Assembly (NCBI GenBank): GCA_022432975.1
Contig: CM039503.1
Location: 42,018,869 to 42,082,868 of the forward strand
DNA from: Begonia masoniana
Lineage: Eukaryota > Streptophyta > Magnoliopsida > Cucurbitales > Begoniaceae
Length of the DNA: 64,000 nucleotides
Direction: 5' to 3'
Below the pieces are notes generated by a model. The model worked only from the letters and a program-made list of their open reading frames with translations. It was not told the origin of the DNA and did no database searches. Shown here piece after piece: positions 39,171 to 51,768 of this stretch. A program made the position numbers and the translations under genes. Position 1 is the stretch's first letter. Every line of letters begins with the position of its first letter.

Positions 39171-40109
39171 ATGCAAAATGAATGAATTACTGAAACATAA
39201 ACTCCTAATCATGCAGTTTCTACTTTCTCATCTCAGTTGCTCATTCATCGTTTCTGATTCAGATCCCCCTATGAAATTGGGAGTTGGATCAACTCTCCCA
39301 AAGTATATATCCACTGACTCATTAAAGGGCGGATTATTTCCCTTAACAGTAAATCTGATTCACATGTTCAGATCCCCCTGTGAAATTGGAAGTTGGATCA
39401 GCTCTTCCAAAGTATATTTATATCCACTGTCTCATTAAGGGGCGGATTAATTCCCTTAACAGTAAGTCTGATTCACTTTGCTGTTTCATCACATTCAATC
39501 ATCTCCATACCAATATGTATTCAAATTCATTTTCGTATACATTTTGAAAACATGATGCATGGCATACAAACACATCCAAGTAAATACAAACCTAACGTTT
39601 TGTGATGTAGGCCCGAAGGCACAAGCAAACATTACTTACCTGATCTCCTGGAAATCACTCGTTTTCAACTACTCTGGAAGCCTTACCCACCTAGTTGAGG
39701 AATGAGGATCGGTAAGGAGAATCGCCTGGAGTTCTGCTGAGCTTGAGCTGAATACCGAGAAAGGAGAAATGAGGGAATAGTGGCGGCTAAACCTCATTAA
39801 ACCCTTCCTTAAATACATTTTCCACTTTTCAAAATGCTAATTACTCTTTTGCCCTTGCATAGTTATTTATTAACCTAATCATCATTTTCTCCCAAATCCT
39901 CACATTATAAATGGTTAGTTAAATTCGGTTCAATAGAACCGGGTGCTACACCATCGGTTTCCAACTAATTTGTTAATTAGTTAATCAATTCAGTTTTTCC
40001 ATTAAACACTCTGATAAATTCATTAAAACATTCATTGTATTATTATAAGAATTTATCTCGCTAGATGAATCCGGGGAATGGTTACATGGTCAAAATACTG
40101 GGTGTTACA

Positions 40110-40575
40110 ATTTAATCCCTAAAAATTAATGAAAAACTTAATTCTCAATTTTCACGTTTGAAATTCTGCAAGTAAATCAACAAAGCGAGAAGGACGTACC
40201 CAGATCCATTGTTTGAATGTAAAATACCACGAATCGGGTACGTGGATCTTCCGATTCGACAATCACCCTCTCTAATGTCTCTCTAGGATGATGGCGGTTC
40301 TAAGGAGGCAAAGGGTTCGATAGTAAATTGGGACCATAACCTTATATTTAACTTAATTAGGTAATTTACTATTTAGCCCATCACAAATTGACAAATTACC
40401 CATAATGTCTCTACACATTATAATATAATCATATCATATTTAATATACTACAAAGTTCATTGATATCATATTAAATCACTTTAATGTGGAGTTAAATCTG
40501 ATGATAACATAATGTATAATTTATAGTTTGACAATTTAGATCCAAATAAAATTATAAATCCTTATAATTCTAACA
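40110..40575 (-). mobile_element. Remainder of the copia 5' LTR
   Basis: It starts with the duplicated target ATTTA and continues the LTR interrupted at 26391. It ends TATAATTCTAACA followed by the TSD TAGAC (40576-40580). Confidence 0.9.
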
Positions 40576-40580
40576 TAGAC

Positions 40581-41459
40581 CCCAAACCCATTTTAAGCAT
40601 GATTGGGATTTCTTCTGTACATTACAGAGTTAAATTCTATACCATTTCTGAGATCAAAGAATTATTATAATAATTTTTATTATATATGCATTTTTTCAGC
40701 ACGTTTATATTGCGCATACATTTTTATGATTATCTATATTAACCAATTATTGAGACTAGATTTGTTTGACCCCAAGTATGATCATTATTTGTTGTCCACA
40801 AATGACCATTCGAACAAGTATTTGTCCGTTATGCGAGCATGTTACATGGCAATTTACAATTTATTTTTTCAATGTGAAAATCTCTAAAGTTTATCAGAGT
40901 ATTATGATGATGTCATGATATTTTTTTTTCCCTCTTATGCGTATGGCATCAATGCTCAGGATTCGTTAGTGATAAATTTTTTTATTATAATTTTCTATCG
41001 TGTAAAATCCGACATTGAAAAAGTAATATTCTATTATTTTATTTTTCTACACGGTATTGGACTAATGGGCTTTTGTGTTTGGGGGGTGGAGACCATATCA
41101 AAAATATTCTGTTTATTCCTAGACATTTATTTTTTTTAAGAATTCACTAAATCCAAGTGTTTTTTTCTGGAAGTGAGAAGTTTGCATATTAGTAATTGAG
41201 AAAAATAATATGAATGTCTATGGTTATACGTTCGAGGAATTTGAAGTAGGATAAATTCTTTCCCTCTTTGTTTATTTTTTGTATTTTTCGATGCTTTAAC
41301 GTTGGAATTTGATAGATGAGGGAAACAAATACTGTTTGAATAAGAGATATTAGAGTATCAATCCTTCTAAGGAAACATGAAATTCTCATAGGTGACTCAA
41401 GTTTTCCAGTGTTTCTAGGAGTTTATATTTTAAAATTTTGGATTTTCTTGTAATGAACC
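40581..41459. other. AT-rich sequence, no gene recognised
   Basis: Short open frames here (for example near 40603-40887) show no family motif and have a composition expected from AT-rich DNA. I see no RNA gene or clear repeat. Confidence 0.5.
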
Positions 41460-42110
41460 CTAGGCTAACTCAAAAGCAAGAAAGTTAGCAACGAGCCTAC
41501 TCCTGCAGCAGCAATTGATGATCTCCCTAACTATAATTTGAAAATCAGAAAGTCGTTTGGGGTGAGTCTACCAAACAACATGGATTAAGTTTTATATTCT
41601 ATGGTAAAGATAAGAAAAATGAGGGAGGATGCCAATATAAAATATTTTATAAAAATGGAGCAATCAATGAGGAAAAATTCAAAACACTAAAATGGTACTT
41701 AGTTAGAACAAGCCTCCATTGAATAATATGAAAAAAAAAAAAACGTAGTGAAAATAACTCATGTACTTCAGGTACACCATGTTATATGCATATAGATTAA
41801 CAATAATAATATTCGGCGATCGTAAAAGCCACAAACAACTCTAATTAGGTTTAGAGTTTTTGCGCTCAAGGACACGACGTATACATATGTCTCATTATTG
41901 TAGTTAACAACAAACAAACAAATCTTTCAATAGTCGAATGTGCATAACCTAGACATGGACCCCATTTGGATCGACCAAACTTGGTTCACACGATTAAATA
42001 ATCAATAAATATAAAAGTGCATAATCAAATAAAATTATATCCAATTAACACGTACATATAGTATGAAAATTGACTTGTCTTAAAAATAGAACATGTCACT
42101 TTATATAAGA
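41460..42110. repeat. Diverged direct repeat, left copy (possible old LTR)
   Basis: Shared phrases with 45955-46860 in the same order include CGAGCCTACT, TCGTTTGGGGTGAGTC, AATATAAAATATTTT, ATATAGATTAACAA and GAACATGTCA. Identity is patchy with many indels. The two copies flank a gag-protease remnant, which suggests very old LTRs. Confidence 0.5.
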
Positions 42111-45100
42111 GGTGCCATAACTTGTCCATCCTCCAATGTAAGAGTTACATTCTTTTAGTGCTAATCAATTTTAGCATGATAATGACTTAACTAATTCATA
42201 CCTAAGATCACATCAAGCTAATCCATAGACATCACTATCAGGTCAATCGATAGTTCGTGTTCACCAACAAAGATAGAACTACGAGATATATCTCATATCT
42301 CTTATTCATAGGGATATTCAATATCAAGGGATTTTTGAACTTATGTATTGCCACACCTATAATACGAAAAAATGATGCCGAAACAAAAGACTGTATTTCC
42401 CAGTATCAAACAATACACGAACAATAGTGTAAAGAAAAGAATTGTATCATGAATAACGCATTGGCTAGTCTAATCAAGAGCATCAAGTCTTGTAATTGCA
42501 TAAGTTTGGTTAGTCATATTTCTTCTTTCTTCTTGTTGCTTCCATAACCATCCTATGATGAACTAAGATCTGATCTAGAAATTTGACTAGTAGATCCTGC
42601 ATGAGTGAAAATGGATGCAAAATTCTATTGGTACTCAGTAAGCTTCTGAAATTTGATATTAATAGGCTGATACTGATGCTGATATGGCAGCTTATAACCA
42701 ATTAGTTGTGGAGGAGTAAAGGTATTTGATCTAGAATAAGTACGCTTACCCTATTTAGAAAATTCTCTTCTTGCTCCAAAAAAATGTCTAAAGGGAGTTG
42801 ACTGTGTAGGTGACCACAAGACAGTTTATCCTTAAATGTCCAAGCTGACCACAAGTGTGATAATATATAAGAGCTTGAATAAAACCTAGCACAAGATATA
42901 CCTCTAGACTCTCAACCAAATCTTATTTGGTGTGACCTCCTCGGTTCTGAACTTTTCTCTTATCTTTTCTTGACATCTTCTTTTTTCTTTGATATAATGG
43001 GAGAGCTTCAAAAATCTAGCATAATACTCTAGAGCTCTAAGGCTCTCCTGCTCCAAATCATGGTAAGCGTTGATCATGTTCTGATGGTAACAAGCATTGT
43101 AATCATTATCTCTACAAATCGTCACAAATTGAGTCCAAGTCATCATCTCAACTGGGTAGTCCAATCTTAGCCACTTCCACCAAACTTTAGCAATCTTTTC
43201 AAAGTAGAAAGCAGTAAATTCAACCCAGTACTCTTTAATGGTTTGAAATTTTAAACCTTTAGATGTAAAAATGTAATTTTGGATGTACATTATAAATAAT
43301 ATGTAATTAGAGGTTGTAAAAGTTGTATTGATGAAAGGATAACATAAGAGGCGAAATTTGACGAATTGAAATATATTAAAAATAATTAGATTAAAACTAA
43401 TTTAATTGGATTAGTTTAAAACTAATGGGGGTTAAGGATTAATTGAGTTTGGTTGCTTGGTAAATAATCAAGAAGTAAAGGGAAAAATGATATTTTGTTA
43501 GATAAAATTTGGTTTTTATGTAAACTAACCGAAAAATACTATTTAAAATGGATAAGGTGGCATTGTTTTGTGGCTATTACGTGGTGAAGAAAGAAAGTAA
43601 AGAAGAAAATAAGAGAGAGAGAGAGAGAACGAAAAAAATAGAGAGGGAGAACGAAACAAAGAAGAGATCGTGAGGGAGAAGAGGGAAAAAGGAGGGCTAG
43701 AAGTGCGAATCGTCGATCCGTCCTTTAGAGTAAAGTGTTCGTTGGGTCAAGAGGATTGTTTTGGCATAGAAATCGTTGGGGTCGGTTGAGATTTTGAGAA
43801 AAGAGGTGGAACCGACATACGGTAAGTATTTTTAATGATTAGAATAGTTAGATCGGACTTTATTACCTTGATAGGTGGAGATAGATTTTATTTCCGCTTG
43901 GATCTGGATAGGTTTAGATATTTGGGTGGATTTGGTTGAGATGGATATGTTGAAGTGTCTAAATTGATGTTGTTTTTAACGAGTAAATGAATTGAATGTT
44001 GTTTTTACAAAAAATTGAACAACGAATGGCATATGTCTGATTTTTAAAGAAATATTGAAATGAAAGAATTTTGAAAACGTTTATTTACGTTGAATTGAGC
44101 ATTGATTTTAAATGTCAATTACATTGAATTGAGCATATTGAATTTTAAATATCAAATTCATGGGTGAGTGCGTGTTTTGTACATGCATAACAGTTCTTTA
44201 TAAATATTTTTAAAGCATGCATTTAAGAATGAGGGAGAAGGAAAGCGGTGGTAACACAAGAACCCACTGAGCTGGTCTCGCCTCTTTGTGTGTGATAGTA
44301 TGACTATAAAAATACTGAGAGATTAATTGTATATCCTCCTTGGGTTGAAAGTTCTTCAACTGTGCGGGGAAGCAAGATGTGAGTCCTACAGCCCTACCGG
44401 TGAAAGCCCGGGAACGTGTAGGTGTGTGATGATCATATGAGTCAATTAGAGTAGATTGCAATTTTTGACGTATCAATTTGAATGTTAAAAACTATTGTTT
44501 TGGAAATGTGATAGAAGAAAAAATGGTTTTAAATCTTGCATCATTATTTTAATTGCATCGGATTTATTTAATTGCCGAGAATGGTTTTTAAACTGTGGTT
44601 GGATGGTTTTGAATCATACATATTTATTTAAATGCATTCGATTTATCTATTTGCTAAAAACAATTTTAAAACGTGGATGTTGGATTTTAAATGGTTCGAA
44701 TTACGAACTTACATGCATTTTTATATAAATGGCATCGATTTCAAATCAAAAACATATTTAATTTAAGTTGATTTTAAAATAATCAAATGTTAGGTGGATG
44801 ATGGTGTATGGGCCCGGATAGTGTGGATAGGGTTTGGACTAACTATTTTAGTCGTTAGATTTATTTGCTGGGCCAATAGCTCATTTCGTGGATATTCATA
44901 TTTTTCAGATAGCGATGACGTTTATCTGTACGGAGAAACAAAGGCAAGGTACAATATACAAAGAGGCATAAGACTTTTGGGTTATAAAATCACATGTCAT
45001 GACTGCTTTATGTATTTATTTTGTTTAGCTTCCGTATGAGTATTCTGATGTAAAGATGGATGAGAATGATAATGTGGATATTTCAATTTATGAAATATAT

Positions 45101-45589
45101 ATCTTTTGGTTTGAGTGAACTGATGATGATATCCTAATTCAGGATGCCAGGTATATTGTGTGTGATGGTTCCCACCTAAGGAACATCGGTTAATTGACCA
45201 GGTCGTTATTGTTGTAGTGGTTTGAATTTCCCACATCGGGAATCCTGATTTGTTGGGATCCAGTTCGGAGGGAAATCGGGCCCTGACATACTCTATCAGA
45301 ACTCCAATAGTAGTTAAATTTTTATGAATCGCCACAACCAATTTTTAGCAATCTGAGGGTCATCTCCACCCACAAACAGTAGCAGGTTCATACGTCCAAG
45401 CACTCTTCAGAAATTTATGTGGCGATTCTCTGGATCCTGAATGCCGCTATCTCTAGGAAAACTTCTCAAGACTACAAGAAGATCAGTTGGCTGTAACTCA
45501 GCTATTTGCATGGTAGGTGCTGTAAGAGTACGGTTTCTGAGTGATCTTCTCAGAGGCATTTTAAAAAATCTGAAACATTTAAGATACAA
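42111..45589 (-). pseudogene. Old Ty3/gypsy gag-protease remnant, split by solo LTR E
   Basis: Read leftward, 45589-45300 may be a gag N-terminus (starts MPLRRSLRN; contains AIHKNLTTIGV). After the inserted LTR, 43228-42904 has clear gag features: IAKVWWKWLRLDYPVE, MTWTQF, MINAYHDLEQESL and EYYARFLKLSHYI. Further on, near 42430, VRVLFDTG marks the protease active site, and near 42230 LIVMSMD and DVILGMN match the protease C-terminal motif. Many stops are present. Reverse transcriptase, RNase H and integrase are absent; the remnant stops at about 42110 next to the diverged repeat. It is older and from a different gypsy lineage than element A. Confidence 0.7.
43234..45288 (+). mobile_element. 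Solo LTR E, 2055 bp, TSD TACTC
   Basis: It separates two parts of the gag remnant. TACTC lies on both sides (43229-43233 and 45289-45293). The right end, TCGGGCCCTGACA, is a typical LTR end. The left end reads TTTAATGG where TGTAATGG would be expected, probably a point mutation. No coding sequence is seen inside; a purine-rich GAGAGA stretch is at 43610-43690. Confidence 0.65.
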
Positions 45590-45954
45590 GTTAGATCACG
45601 TCATCAAGCACAATAACAACAAGGCTCTTGTTTATTACTACAATATCTATCTTATTCTTATCACTTTTCAAGATGACAATTTGATTTTAATACCCAAAAA
45701 ATTTCATGCAAAAGACCCGAGACAAAAAGAGAAACAACCTACCCAAAAAAAATATAATTTTCCAATCCTTAACGATAGTTAATTAGGTATTTGTGAAAGT
45801 CTTAAATTATAGTAAAGGCACTTCCCAACAAAACTGGGATATAGATAGTGCAAAAATAAAAATCCAATAATTGTGCAAAAAAATTGACATTAAATGAAAA
45901 GTTTGATAAAAATTTTGTATTTAACAGTATCTTATCCTCACTAAAAACAGAACT

Positions 45955-46860
45955 CTCAAAAGGAAATAAAATTACTAAGATACTATAACGACGAGCCTAC
46001 TTTTGCGCTAACAGTATGATCTCCTTGACTACAACTTTAAAATAGAGATTCGTTTGGGGTGAGTCAATCAAACTCAGTAGGAATTAGATTTTATTTTTTG
46101 CTTTAAAGATAAGTAAAATGAGTGAGCATGCTAATATAAAATATTTTTATAAAAACTGAGTTAAAAAAATCAATGAGAAAAAGTTCAAAACACTTCACTA
46201 TGGTGTGGAACTTATTTAAAATAGGCTTCCACTGAAAATATATAAAACTCAGAGAAAATTGAGCAATTCACGGACTCGGGTTACACCATGCTAGAAATAT
46301 ATAGATTAACAACAACAATATTCAGCGCTCACAAAGGCCACAAATGAACCTAATTGGGTTTAGGATTTTGTGTTCGTGGATACTGTAACTTCCCCAAGTG
46401 CTCCCACTATAATATTGTCTACTTTAGGCCGAAACCCGCACGAATTTGTTCTTGAAATTAACCCAAAATGTATTGTACTAGGTAATAATGAAACTTTACT
46501 TATAAACTGTGTATTTTCTACTTTCTTAAGCGATGTGGGATTTTACACCTCCACTGGTATAGATTGAAGCCTTACACTTGGCCCTCTTGCCTCGACATGG
46601 CAGGCTATTTTAGATATGACACATACAATTTTCTCATTACCTTAGATAACAACAAACAAACACATCCTATAATGGTTGAATGTGCGTAACGTAAACAAAA
46701 TCTTCCTTTGGGTTGACTAAACTTAGTTCATACGACCAACTAACTAATAAAAATAAATGTGTAGTCAAATAAAATTTTGCCCAGTGAAAAACACAGGTAT
46801 AGTATAAAAACATATGTCTTTAAAACAGAACATGTCATTATATATAAAAATAAAGAGTTC
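45955..46860. repeat. Diverged direct repeat, right copy
   Basis: It is the partner of 41460-42110. It carries an extra ~230-bp stretch (about 46380-46610) that is missing from the left copy. Sequence from 45590 to 45955 is AT-rich and unassigned. Confidence 0.5.
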
Positions 46861-49800
46861 TCCAAATAAAAGTTATGAAAACAATTTTTGGACATAAAAA
46901 TAAACATCTACCTTAATTTGGATCTACCATTGTCTAAAGGCCAAGAATCTAAAAAGTCTCAAATATATAATTCAGGTTTTGATACCTAATCATAATACTA
47001 TTAACATCAAGATTGAATTTCTGGACTTTAAATCTCACATTTAAGGTTAGAAACGACTTAAAAACAATTGAGTCGAAAACTGCTCCGACTCAGACATACG
47101 ACTTAGCCACATCTTGGCATCTTCTTCTCCGACATCGTGCTTGAATTTTCATCAATTTGTGCTTGGATTTTCATCAATTTGTCATCAAATTTTTCATGTT
47201 TTTCGATCTACACCTGATTACCAATATGTCATAGAATAACATTAAAACATGATTTTTTTCTATATAATTCATGACTCGAATCTAAATACCCAATTGTTGC
47301 ATCAAAACACCAAAAATCGGGTTCTACATACCTTGGTTGACCTCCAATTCCAGTGTCTCTAGCTCAAACTTCCGATTGAAATTTAACTTGATTCATCTGT
47401 AACAAGTTTTTTCCAAATTTTTCAGATCTAAGTTCTTCAAAACTAGAAGGAAGAGATAAAGATTATACCTACCCAATATATGCACGAAACCTTAAAATGA
47501 AGATTACTTCTATAGGAATGAAGCTAATGATGAGATAAGCCGCGTCTCCCCCTCCTTACGGGTAGCTTCTTTCTCAAAGTCAAAGAATGAAGCTAATGAT
47601 GAGATAAGATATCCATTTGGTTTCTTTTCAAAAATTATTCCTGTAACCACCCACGAAATATTAATTTAATAAAATAATTAATTAGTTTAAAAAATAGCTG
47701 AACTTTTTATTTTGAAGTGGCAGATGGTATACTATAACATGTCATTTTTCATTTTATAAATGAATTTCATTGCTACATTCCATTTCCGAATGAACATTTA
47801 CTTTGAACTACTAATTAGTTCGGTCGCGTGCACTGAGTCTGATTTTTGCGTTATGTTAAACAGAGAGACAACTGACTGAGTCGTCTCTCTGAGTACGAAA
47901 CCTTAAATCTGATTAGGGTTGTTATTTTATTACAATCATCGAGTATCGTCTTTTGGACATAGTGTACTCAAAGTCCATAAATGATGTTATTTTCACTAAA
48001 ACTTATTATTTTACGATAATGGTCTATTTGGTTTACATATCACAATATAGTAGATTATTTCTTGCACTTACCTCACTGATGTTTTTTTTCTCAATTTTTA
48101 TCATGTGGTTTTATTATGACATACTCACTCATTATAATAACACTCTTTATATAACCCTTATTATCTCTTTTGAGTTTAATTGACTCATCTTAACGACATC
48201 TTCTAGTCATGGAGAGTACCAGCAATCGATGCAGATTGAGCTCGACAACTAATATTAGCTTATTTTTGTTATTTGAGTATTTTCTTGGTGAGATTTAGAC
48301 TCATATATATTTTAGTTTATTTCCTTTAACTAGATTTATGTATTATAGCATTTTTTTCTCACAATTTATTTGAACTTTATACTATATGGTTGTCACTGTT
48401 GGAGCTTTGCGTCAGCTCAATGCTTTTGGGTCCTTGTTATTATTATTTTTATTTAATGTCTTCCGCTACAACTTTGATTAACTACCATCAGGGGTTGGAT
48501 GAGTCAGTCTCTTATGAGCCGAGTTGTTTCATGTTCTGCCCTAGATCTCATTTTAGTTGTGACATATTATGTTAATGGTGACATTATTTTAATATTTATC
48601 ATAGTCTAGTGAACTATGTTAAATTGTGGTTCTATTGTAATTCGTGAAACCTAATTTTGATATTGATTTTACTATTTGTATGCACAAACTATTTTAGAAC
48701 ATTAGATATAATACTTGAAATCTTTATTTGAGTATAATCAACTCACTCCAAATTAATATCTATTTTCAGATCTTAGATAAAGTGACGTGGAGTGTTTGAA
48801 GTAGAAGTGAGCAAGTCTTTATTGCTTTGTTCTCTATTTTATTTGAGTGATTTTTGTAGCGGGACACTAGTACGTTTTATTTAAGTCTTCTTTTTACTTG
48901 AGATTTGAGTATAACTCTATCATTATATTTACATTTTCGCACAGACCATTTACTTTATACATTAATAATTGTGCTATTATGATATTATTGTTGAAACAAT
49001 GTGCTAACTGTCAAGCCTAATAGTTTAATATCTTGACTCCTCTAACGTGTTATTTGGTTTGTAAGCTTTCTGCTGCGAGCCATTTAATTTATTCATAGTC
49101 AGACAATCAAATCCAACATGAATTGGTTGATTCCGCGATTCTAAAGTTCGTGCCACCTACACTCATTTTCTTTTGTTTGTATGAAACTTTGAGAGCATGA
49201 AAGATTTTATTTCACTTTCGTGACATCCTTACCAAAGTATAGTCTGTTACCATCTCAACTTACAAAGTATAGTCTGTTACCATCTCAACTTACAATTCTC
49301 GATACTTATCCGATAGTTACAAAGAAATATTAATGAAAAATTGACTGGCAGCCCTCGCTGTGTATTTACCATCTACAAGTTGACCAAACAATCAATGTCA
49401 ATGATATCATGCTAAAGAGTTGACTTTATTTTGAAGCTCAAGTATAAACAAAATTCAAATTGGTGTTATCTCTATAATTGAGATTTTGCTTATGTCATGA
49501 ACTTAGGTGATCAAATTGCAATTGGCCATCTTCTCCATATTTTCATCGTGTGAAGTTATTCGTATGTTCTCACGGTCGACAATTTTTGAGTGACGTATTG
49601 CTCTTTTCTTAGATGTTTTGTTCCCAAGTCGATTTAATTGACCGAGATCATGCCTTTCTAAGGTAAGACTAATTTAAAAAATCATCATGGCTGCTGCAGT
49701 AGGAACAACTTCTCATTAATAATAATAAAGCAAAGCCAGAGGAGAACGTAAGGGAAAAAAAGAAGTTGAGATTCATATTATAAAAATTAATAATGATAGA

Positions 49801-50087
49801 AAAAAAGGATGGAATTAAGATCTTCTTGCCAACGCAATTGAATTATGAACTCAATAACAGCCTCATCGTTGACAATCAATAATTTTAATATTAGGAAGCC
49901 GACTTCTGTGGGATCCACGTTGACATAGATGTATTTATATAAGTTTAAAATCAATTTTAACTTCAAATCAATTTTAACTTCAAAGTATAGGTTTAATTTG
50001 AAATAACTCTTAAACTAAAAATTTTAACAATTAAAACTTTAAACTGTCTAAAATTTAACAAGTCAAATTCTGACGGGGGTTGGTCAC
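46861..50087. other. AT-rich intergenic DNA, no gene recognised
   Basis: I find no protein family motif on either strand. Small direct duplications occur: 22 bp near 47137-47185, 25 bp repeated at 47516 and 47585, about 30 bp twice near 49240-49292, and 18 bp twice near 49950-49985. Nothing else can be supported. Confidence 0.5.
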
Positions 50088-50325
50088 AATTTACTCCGTG
50101 ATCGAGGGGCCGATCTAAATTCAACGGCCTACCGATCTATCAAGTGCTTACATGGCACTAGACATATTGGGTCGGAGGGTCGTGTGGGGGATGGAGACCT
50201 GCTGTTCAATGTTCACCGCACGTTATTCTAGACCAGGGGAACACCGCCCTTGATCAACCTCTCGTTCCCTACCTCTCCATTTTCAAGATTCTCGGAAACC
50301 AACACCCTAGATCGGCCATCCATTC
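50088..50325 (+). repeat. Left terminal inverted repeat of the MULE
   Basis: Matching phrases with the right arm, in order, include GATCTAAATTCAACGGCC, GTGCTTACATGGCACTAGAC, CTACCTCTCCATTTTCAAG and ATTCTCGG, ending near GATCGGCC. The arms are clearly diverged. Confidence 0.8.
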
Positions 50326-50470
50326 TTAAAAAGGAGGACCATCTCAAAGGAGTCTGACAAACCAGGCACCGTCGTCACAAGATGCTCATGCTCAAGTGCA
50401 ACGACTACCAACTGGGTATGTTTTGATTGAATTTCGAAATCAGATGTGTCAATAGCAGTTTGAGCAGGAT

Positions 50471-51076
50471 ATGTCAAACCGCTCGGTTATTCTTTCAAAG
50501 ACAGTCAATTTTAGAGGTTGGGAGTTGGAGATCAAAGAGATGTTCGACAGAATCGCCCTATACGAGGTGTACAGATTGAAGGGTGATAACTGTGACCGAA
50601 TTGTTTGCTTGTTTTATGCAAACTTGACCTCTACCGGGAGGGTAGGATGTTTGAAGACGTACATCCTTGGTACAAAGATTGTTATATCTCCAGAGTCAAT
50701 TAATGAATTGCTCGGGTTTGCCGGAGAAGGGAATGATGTAGAGAGATACTACCATACTTCCCGATATTGCGATTTTTTTAGATCGACCGAGGGACTAGAG
50801 TTTCTTAGAGAAATTCATCGCAATTCCAACATCACTGGGTTTGTGAAGCCAAAATCCAAATATTTGAACATCACGACTCGGGTTATTCACAATCTGATAA
50901 CCCACATCATTCTACCACGGGATGGAAATAGAGATCTCGTGAGCTGCATGGATCTTTATGTGATGAAGAAGCTATACAACAGGGAGATGTGCGACCCTAG
51001 CTTCGTGATTTTAGGTCACATGCATGAGATTGATCAGACATGCAACAAGAATCTGCCGTACGACACGTTGATATAG
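50471..51076 (+). CDS. Putative plant transposon protein (Transposase_32-like), intact N-terminal part
   Basis: This 201-codon open frame begins at ATG 50471. I recognise the pattern of the putative plant transposon protein domain (Pfam Transposase_32 type) from VCLFYANL near residue 46, a GTKIVISPESINELLG segment, and ITTRVIHNLITHIILPRDG with LYVMKKLYNREMCDPSFVIL in the last third. The biochemical role of this family is not known. Beyond the stop at 51076 the coding pattern continues in another frame (from about 51158) as a Glu-rich, coiled-coil-like tail (DKIEQRLDFLVGRVEELIM) to about 51410, so a frameshift and stops have truncated the gene. It lies inside the MULE repeats and faces the transposase. 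An earlier in-frame start may exist. Confidence 0.6.
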   Translation: MSNRSVILSKTVNFRGWELEIKEMFDRIALYEVYRLKGDNCDRIVCLFYANLTSTGRVGCLKTYILGTKIVISPESINELLGFAGEGNDVERYYHTSRYCDFFRSTEGLEFLREIHRNSNITGFVKPKSKYLNITTRVIHNLITHIILPRDGNRDLVSCMDLYVMKKLYNREMCDPSFVILGHMHEIDQTCNKNLPYDTLI

Positions 51077-51768
51077 AAGATCGTCGAGCGAGCTTAGATT
51101 CAGCTACCCACTAGAGAGCACAGAGATCTAGTAATGTATTTCATAGGCTTCACTTGATTCAGATGGGTCTAGTTGAAGTCAATTGGACTAGGGTATTCAA
51201 GGGAGATCAAGAGGCCTCCACCTCTGCAGATATTTCTATGGAGGACGTCTCAGCTCAGCTATTGTCCCCCCAGATGGCTAGTAGATGAGACAAGATAGAG
51301 CAGAGACTGGATTTCCTCGTAGGAAGAGTCGAGGAGCTCATCATGACGCAGAGAGAGCTAGTTGAGTCTCACAGAAAGCTAAAGAAATTTCTCATGGATT
51401 GGGTGGAGTGAGACGACGACGATATCCCAATGTAGTTTAGCTTATGTTTTGTATTTCATTTTATGTACTTTACTTTATGTTTGTACTTTAGTTTATGCTA
51501 TGAGTATTATGATTGTACTTTAGTTTATGTTATGTGATGTATGGTTGTACTTTATCACTGTACTTGAGAAGTACTTAATTATCTGGAATTGACTGTTGGT
51601 TATAAAATTTTGATTTGAATATGAAGGAATTGTTTGAAGCTAGCTATGGGGATTCATAAAATAAAGGAGACTCTGCCTATTTTTACAATTTTATCTCACT
51701 AAATTATATATTATAATAAATACACATATTACACAGTATAATAAATACATAAATTACAGCTTGAATAG

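Larger units (their letters stand above)
36354..39950 (-). mobile_element. LTR B2, solo LTR of family B with TSD CCATC
   Basis: This 3597-bp sequence starts TGTAACGCCCCGAG and ends CCGGGTGCTACA. CCATC lies on both sides (36349-36353 and 39951-39955), and the element A LTR sequence continues across it. It has no coding capacity: two 27-bp arrays make up most of its length. It carries GTGATGTAGGCC at 39602-39613 and ACTTACCTG at 39634-39642, which is the GTAAGT/GGCCTACATCAC module on the minus strand. Confidence 0.9.
26392..40109 (-). mobile_element. Element A: Ty3/gypsy chromovirus (Tekay/Del-like) with 2.6-kb LTRs
   Basis: LTRs start TGTAACACCC and end GGGGCTGTCACA on the minus strand. The 3' LTR is 26392-29018 and the 5' LTR is 33851-40109, itself split by B2. 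Between them lie a primer site for initiator tRNA-Met, gag, protease, reverse transcriptase, RNase H, integrase with a C-terminal chromodomain-like segment, and a polypurine tract. TSDs ATTGA (26387-26391) and ATTTA (40110-40114) differ by one base. It sits inside the 5' LTR of the copia element. Long LTRs plus a chromodomain fit the Tekay/Del group; that clade placement is from memory of the family and was not tested. Confidence 0.9.
33851..40109 (-). mobile_element. 5' LTR of element A, split by solo LTR B2
   Basis: The parts 33851-36353 and 39956-40109 join to a ~2.65-kb LTR matching 26392-29018. TGACGTCA occurs at 34509-34516 and 34532-34539. Sub-repeats lie at 34560-34860. GTGATGTAGGGCC is at 35829-35841, but its GTAAGT partner is mutated. 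Confidence 0.9.
23359..40575 (-). mobile_element. Ty1/copia element, internally deleted, TSD TAGAC, invaded by element A
   Basis: The left copy of the LTR (23359-23845) and the right copy (26368-26391 plus 40110-40575) both begin TGTTAGATTC and end TATAATTCTAACA. Identical 5-bp duplications TAGAC lie at 23354-23358 and 40576-40580, on either side of all the nested DNA. Beside the left LTR is the reverse complement of a copia polypurine tract (ATCTTCCACTTGGATC). Beside the right LTR is a decayed initiator-Met primer site (GATCTGATACTAAT, 26355-26368). Without element A the element is about 3.5 kb, shorter than the usual ~5 kb, because most of gag-pol is deleted. Confidence 0.9.

Noticed and set aside
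36595..39185. Open frames of 213-526 codons on both strands with a repeated SADEVNITS or SADEVMLTS peptide
   Set aside because: A 27-bp unit without stops in these frames stays open on both strands however long it grows; it lies in a solo LTR and has no promoter or homologue I know.
40603..41139. Hydrophobic small frames in AT-rich DNA
   Set aside because: Composition explains them; no family motif, conserved start or neighbouring signal is present.
48390..48575. Small frame near 48.4 kb
   Set aside because: No motif, and the surrounding sequence lacks gene-like composition.
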